A DNA stretch of 32,456 nt, taken from NCBI GenBank assembly GCA_015064095.1, contig SVSW01000014.1:1-32456 (forward strand), in the 5' to 3' direction. The position numbers and the translations under genes are program-made. This DNA comes from Oscillospiraceae bacterium (GTDB lineage: Bacteria > Bacillota > Clostridia > Oscillospirales > CAG-272). Positions 31,521 through 32,456 of the stretch are shown here, piece after piece; position 1 is the stretch's first letter, and each line of letters starts with the position of its first letter. The notes under the pieces are model-generated. The model searched no databases. It had not been told where the DNA came from and saw only the letters and a list, made by a program, of their open reading frames with translations.

Positions 31521-32456
31521 GTGAAATTCAGATTACATTCATCAAAAAAAGGCAGTCCGAAGAAAAAGGTGTCCTATTACATCAAGAAGAAGGACAAAAG
31601 GCATCATAAAAAGCACTACGACATTAAGTATAAGTATATTGGCGATACCCGTATAAAGATCAAGGAGTGGCATGACAACGACGGTATTCCGTTGGTTTCA
31701 CCCGATGCCACCGCAAAGATCGACGATTCCCTTTCACCAAAGGAAAGAAAGAGAGCCGAAAAGCTTTTGAAAAAAGCAAAAAAAGCACAGAAAAAAGCAG
31801 AGGCCAAGGAGAAAAAAGCAATACACGAGCAAAAAAAGCATCGCTTCCCCCGTCACCTCGGCGACCGACCCGACGGTCGGCGCATACGCAATATCGACGG
31901 AATGCATAGATTTATGCCGTTTATAATGAAGGATCGCTGCGATGCTCAAAATACATATTCGGATAGCTTTGATATCACGGAGATCGAAAAATTCTGCCGT
32001 TCAAAGGTCAAATCCGGTATGACTAATTTCAGCATGCTCCACGTCCTTTTGGCAGCATATGTACGAACGGTTTCTCAGCGTCCTGCCCTCAACCGTTTTG
32101 TAAGCGGTCAGGAGATCTTTTCAAGATATGAGATCGTAGTCGTCATGACGGTTAAGAAGCACATGTCTATCGATTCAGAGGACACCTGTATTAAAGTTGT
32201 ATTCGAACCAACGGATACGGTGGACGATGTCTACCGCAAATTCAACGAAGTCGTTGAAAAAAGCATCGGTCCTAACTCTGATACTGATTTTGACAATTTT
32301 GCAAATGCATTTAAGAAGATACCGCGTTGGCTTTTCCGCTTTGCCGTTTGGCTCTTATACAAGCTCGACTATCGCGGCTGGCTTCCGAAAGCCCTGCTTG
32401 ACATAAGCCCCTTCCACGGCTCAATGATAATAACGAGCATGGGCTCGCTCGGTATC
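31521..32456 (+). CDS. E2-type 2-oxo acid dehydrogenase acyltransferase-like protein without lipoyl domain (cut by window edge)
   Basis: An open frame of 312 codons to the window end. The GTG at 31521 follows AAAGG at 9 bases; TTG at 31512 is a weaker choice. Residues 1-110 are very rich in Lys and His, including a Lys-Ala heptad-like stretch (about 72-107, KLLKKAKKAQKKAEAKEKKA). From about 115 the sequence matches the chloramphenicol-acetyltransferase-like catalytic domain of E2 subunits: RPDGRRIRNIDGMHRFMPFI, FSMLHVLLAAYVRTVSQRP, LNRFVSGQEIFSR, IKVVFEPTDTVDDVY, and ISPFHGSMIITSMGSLGI at the edge. The catalytic HxxxDG lies beyond the window. There is no lipoyl domain and no visible dehydrogenase partner, so it is unlikely to be an ordinary E2. 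Similar stand-alone proteins occur in Clostridia, with unknown function. Confidence 0.8.
   Translation, partial: MKFRLHSSKKGSPKKKVSYYIKKKDKRHHKKHYDIKYKYIGDTRIKIKEWHDNDGIPLVSPDATAKIDDSLSPKERKRAEKLLKKAKKAQKKAEAKEKKAIHEQKKHRFPRHLGDRPDGRRIRNIDGMHRFMPFIMKDRCDAQNTYSDSFDITEIEKFCRSKVKSGMTNFSMLHVLLAAYVRTVSQRPALNRFVSGQEIFSRYEIVVVMTVKKHMSIDSEDTCIKVVFEPTDTVDDVYRKFNEVVEKSIGPNSDTDFDNFANAFKKIPRWLFRFAVWLLYKLDYRGWLPKALLDISPFHGSMIITSMGSLGI

Noticed and set aside
1-32456. CRISPR arrays, tRNA or rRNA genes, transposases, phage genes, toxin-antitoxin or defence genes
   Set aside because: I looked on both strands and saw no regular direct repeats, cloverleaf genes, or recognisable mobile or defence proteins.

Overview
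The window looks like ordinary chromosome from an endospore-forming, low-to-mid GC Clostridia-type Firmicute, probably an uncultured gut lineage. Three things point there: a sporulation sigma factor (sigG), the clostridial nusB-xseA-xseB-ispA-tlyA-nadK-argR gene order, and textbook sigma-A promoters (TTGACA-17-TATAAT) with strong AGGAGG-type ribosome binding sites. The family-level assignment is inference. I see no tRNA, rRNA, CRISPR array, insertion sequence, phage gene or attachment site. Genes are packed so tightly that no stretch over about 300 bases lacks one.

Layout, mostly on the minus strand. (1) 1-2801: operon mrp - SanA/YdcF-like - ymfF (M16-like, cut by the window edge). (2) 2812-4291: lgt and a DUF308-like membrane protein, ending at a terminator. 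(3) 4398-5171 (+): sigG, sharing a bidirectional terminator with (4) rplS, which has a structured leader. (5) 5702-7235: polysaccharide flippase. (6) 7232-8548: a shortened glycogen-branching-enzyme homologue that has lost nearly all catalytic residues. (7) 8597-17398: one long operon nusB - TsaD-like - xseA - xseB - ispA - tlyA - nadK - argR - ybaK - argS - yebC, with many 1-8 bp overlaps. (8) 17445-19217 (+): a small envelope cluster of a 4-TM protein, an SGNH-hydrolase lipoprotein and a DUF4358 lipoprotein, converging on a DUF4830 protein (-). (9) 19736-22423: rodA and proS. (10) 22432-27729: arginine cluster argC-J-B-D-F with a consensus promoter and ARG boxes. (11) 27769-28834: ROK glucokinase. 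(12) 28852-31438: rnhA - rlmD - CrtO-like acyltransferase. (13) 31457-end (+): an E2-like acyltransferase without a lipoyl domain, cut by the window edge.

How they connect: ArgR, encoded in the nusB operon, is the likely repressor of argCJBDF through the perfect ARG box at 27662-27679. YbaK probably clears Cys-tRNA(Pro) made by the short type-3 ProRS. Lgt would lipidate the two lipoproteins of the + strand cluster. RodA and the flippase serve envelope synthesis.

I found no convincing new multi-gene system. The items most worth a second look are the branching-enzyme pseudoenzyme, the lipoyl-less E2-like protein with a lysine-rich head, the CrtO-like acyltransferase with no carotenoid genes nearby, the TsaD paralogue, and an 11-bp inverted repeat that covers a ribosome binding site.
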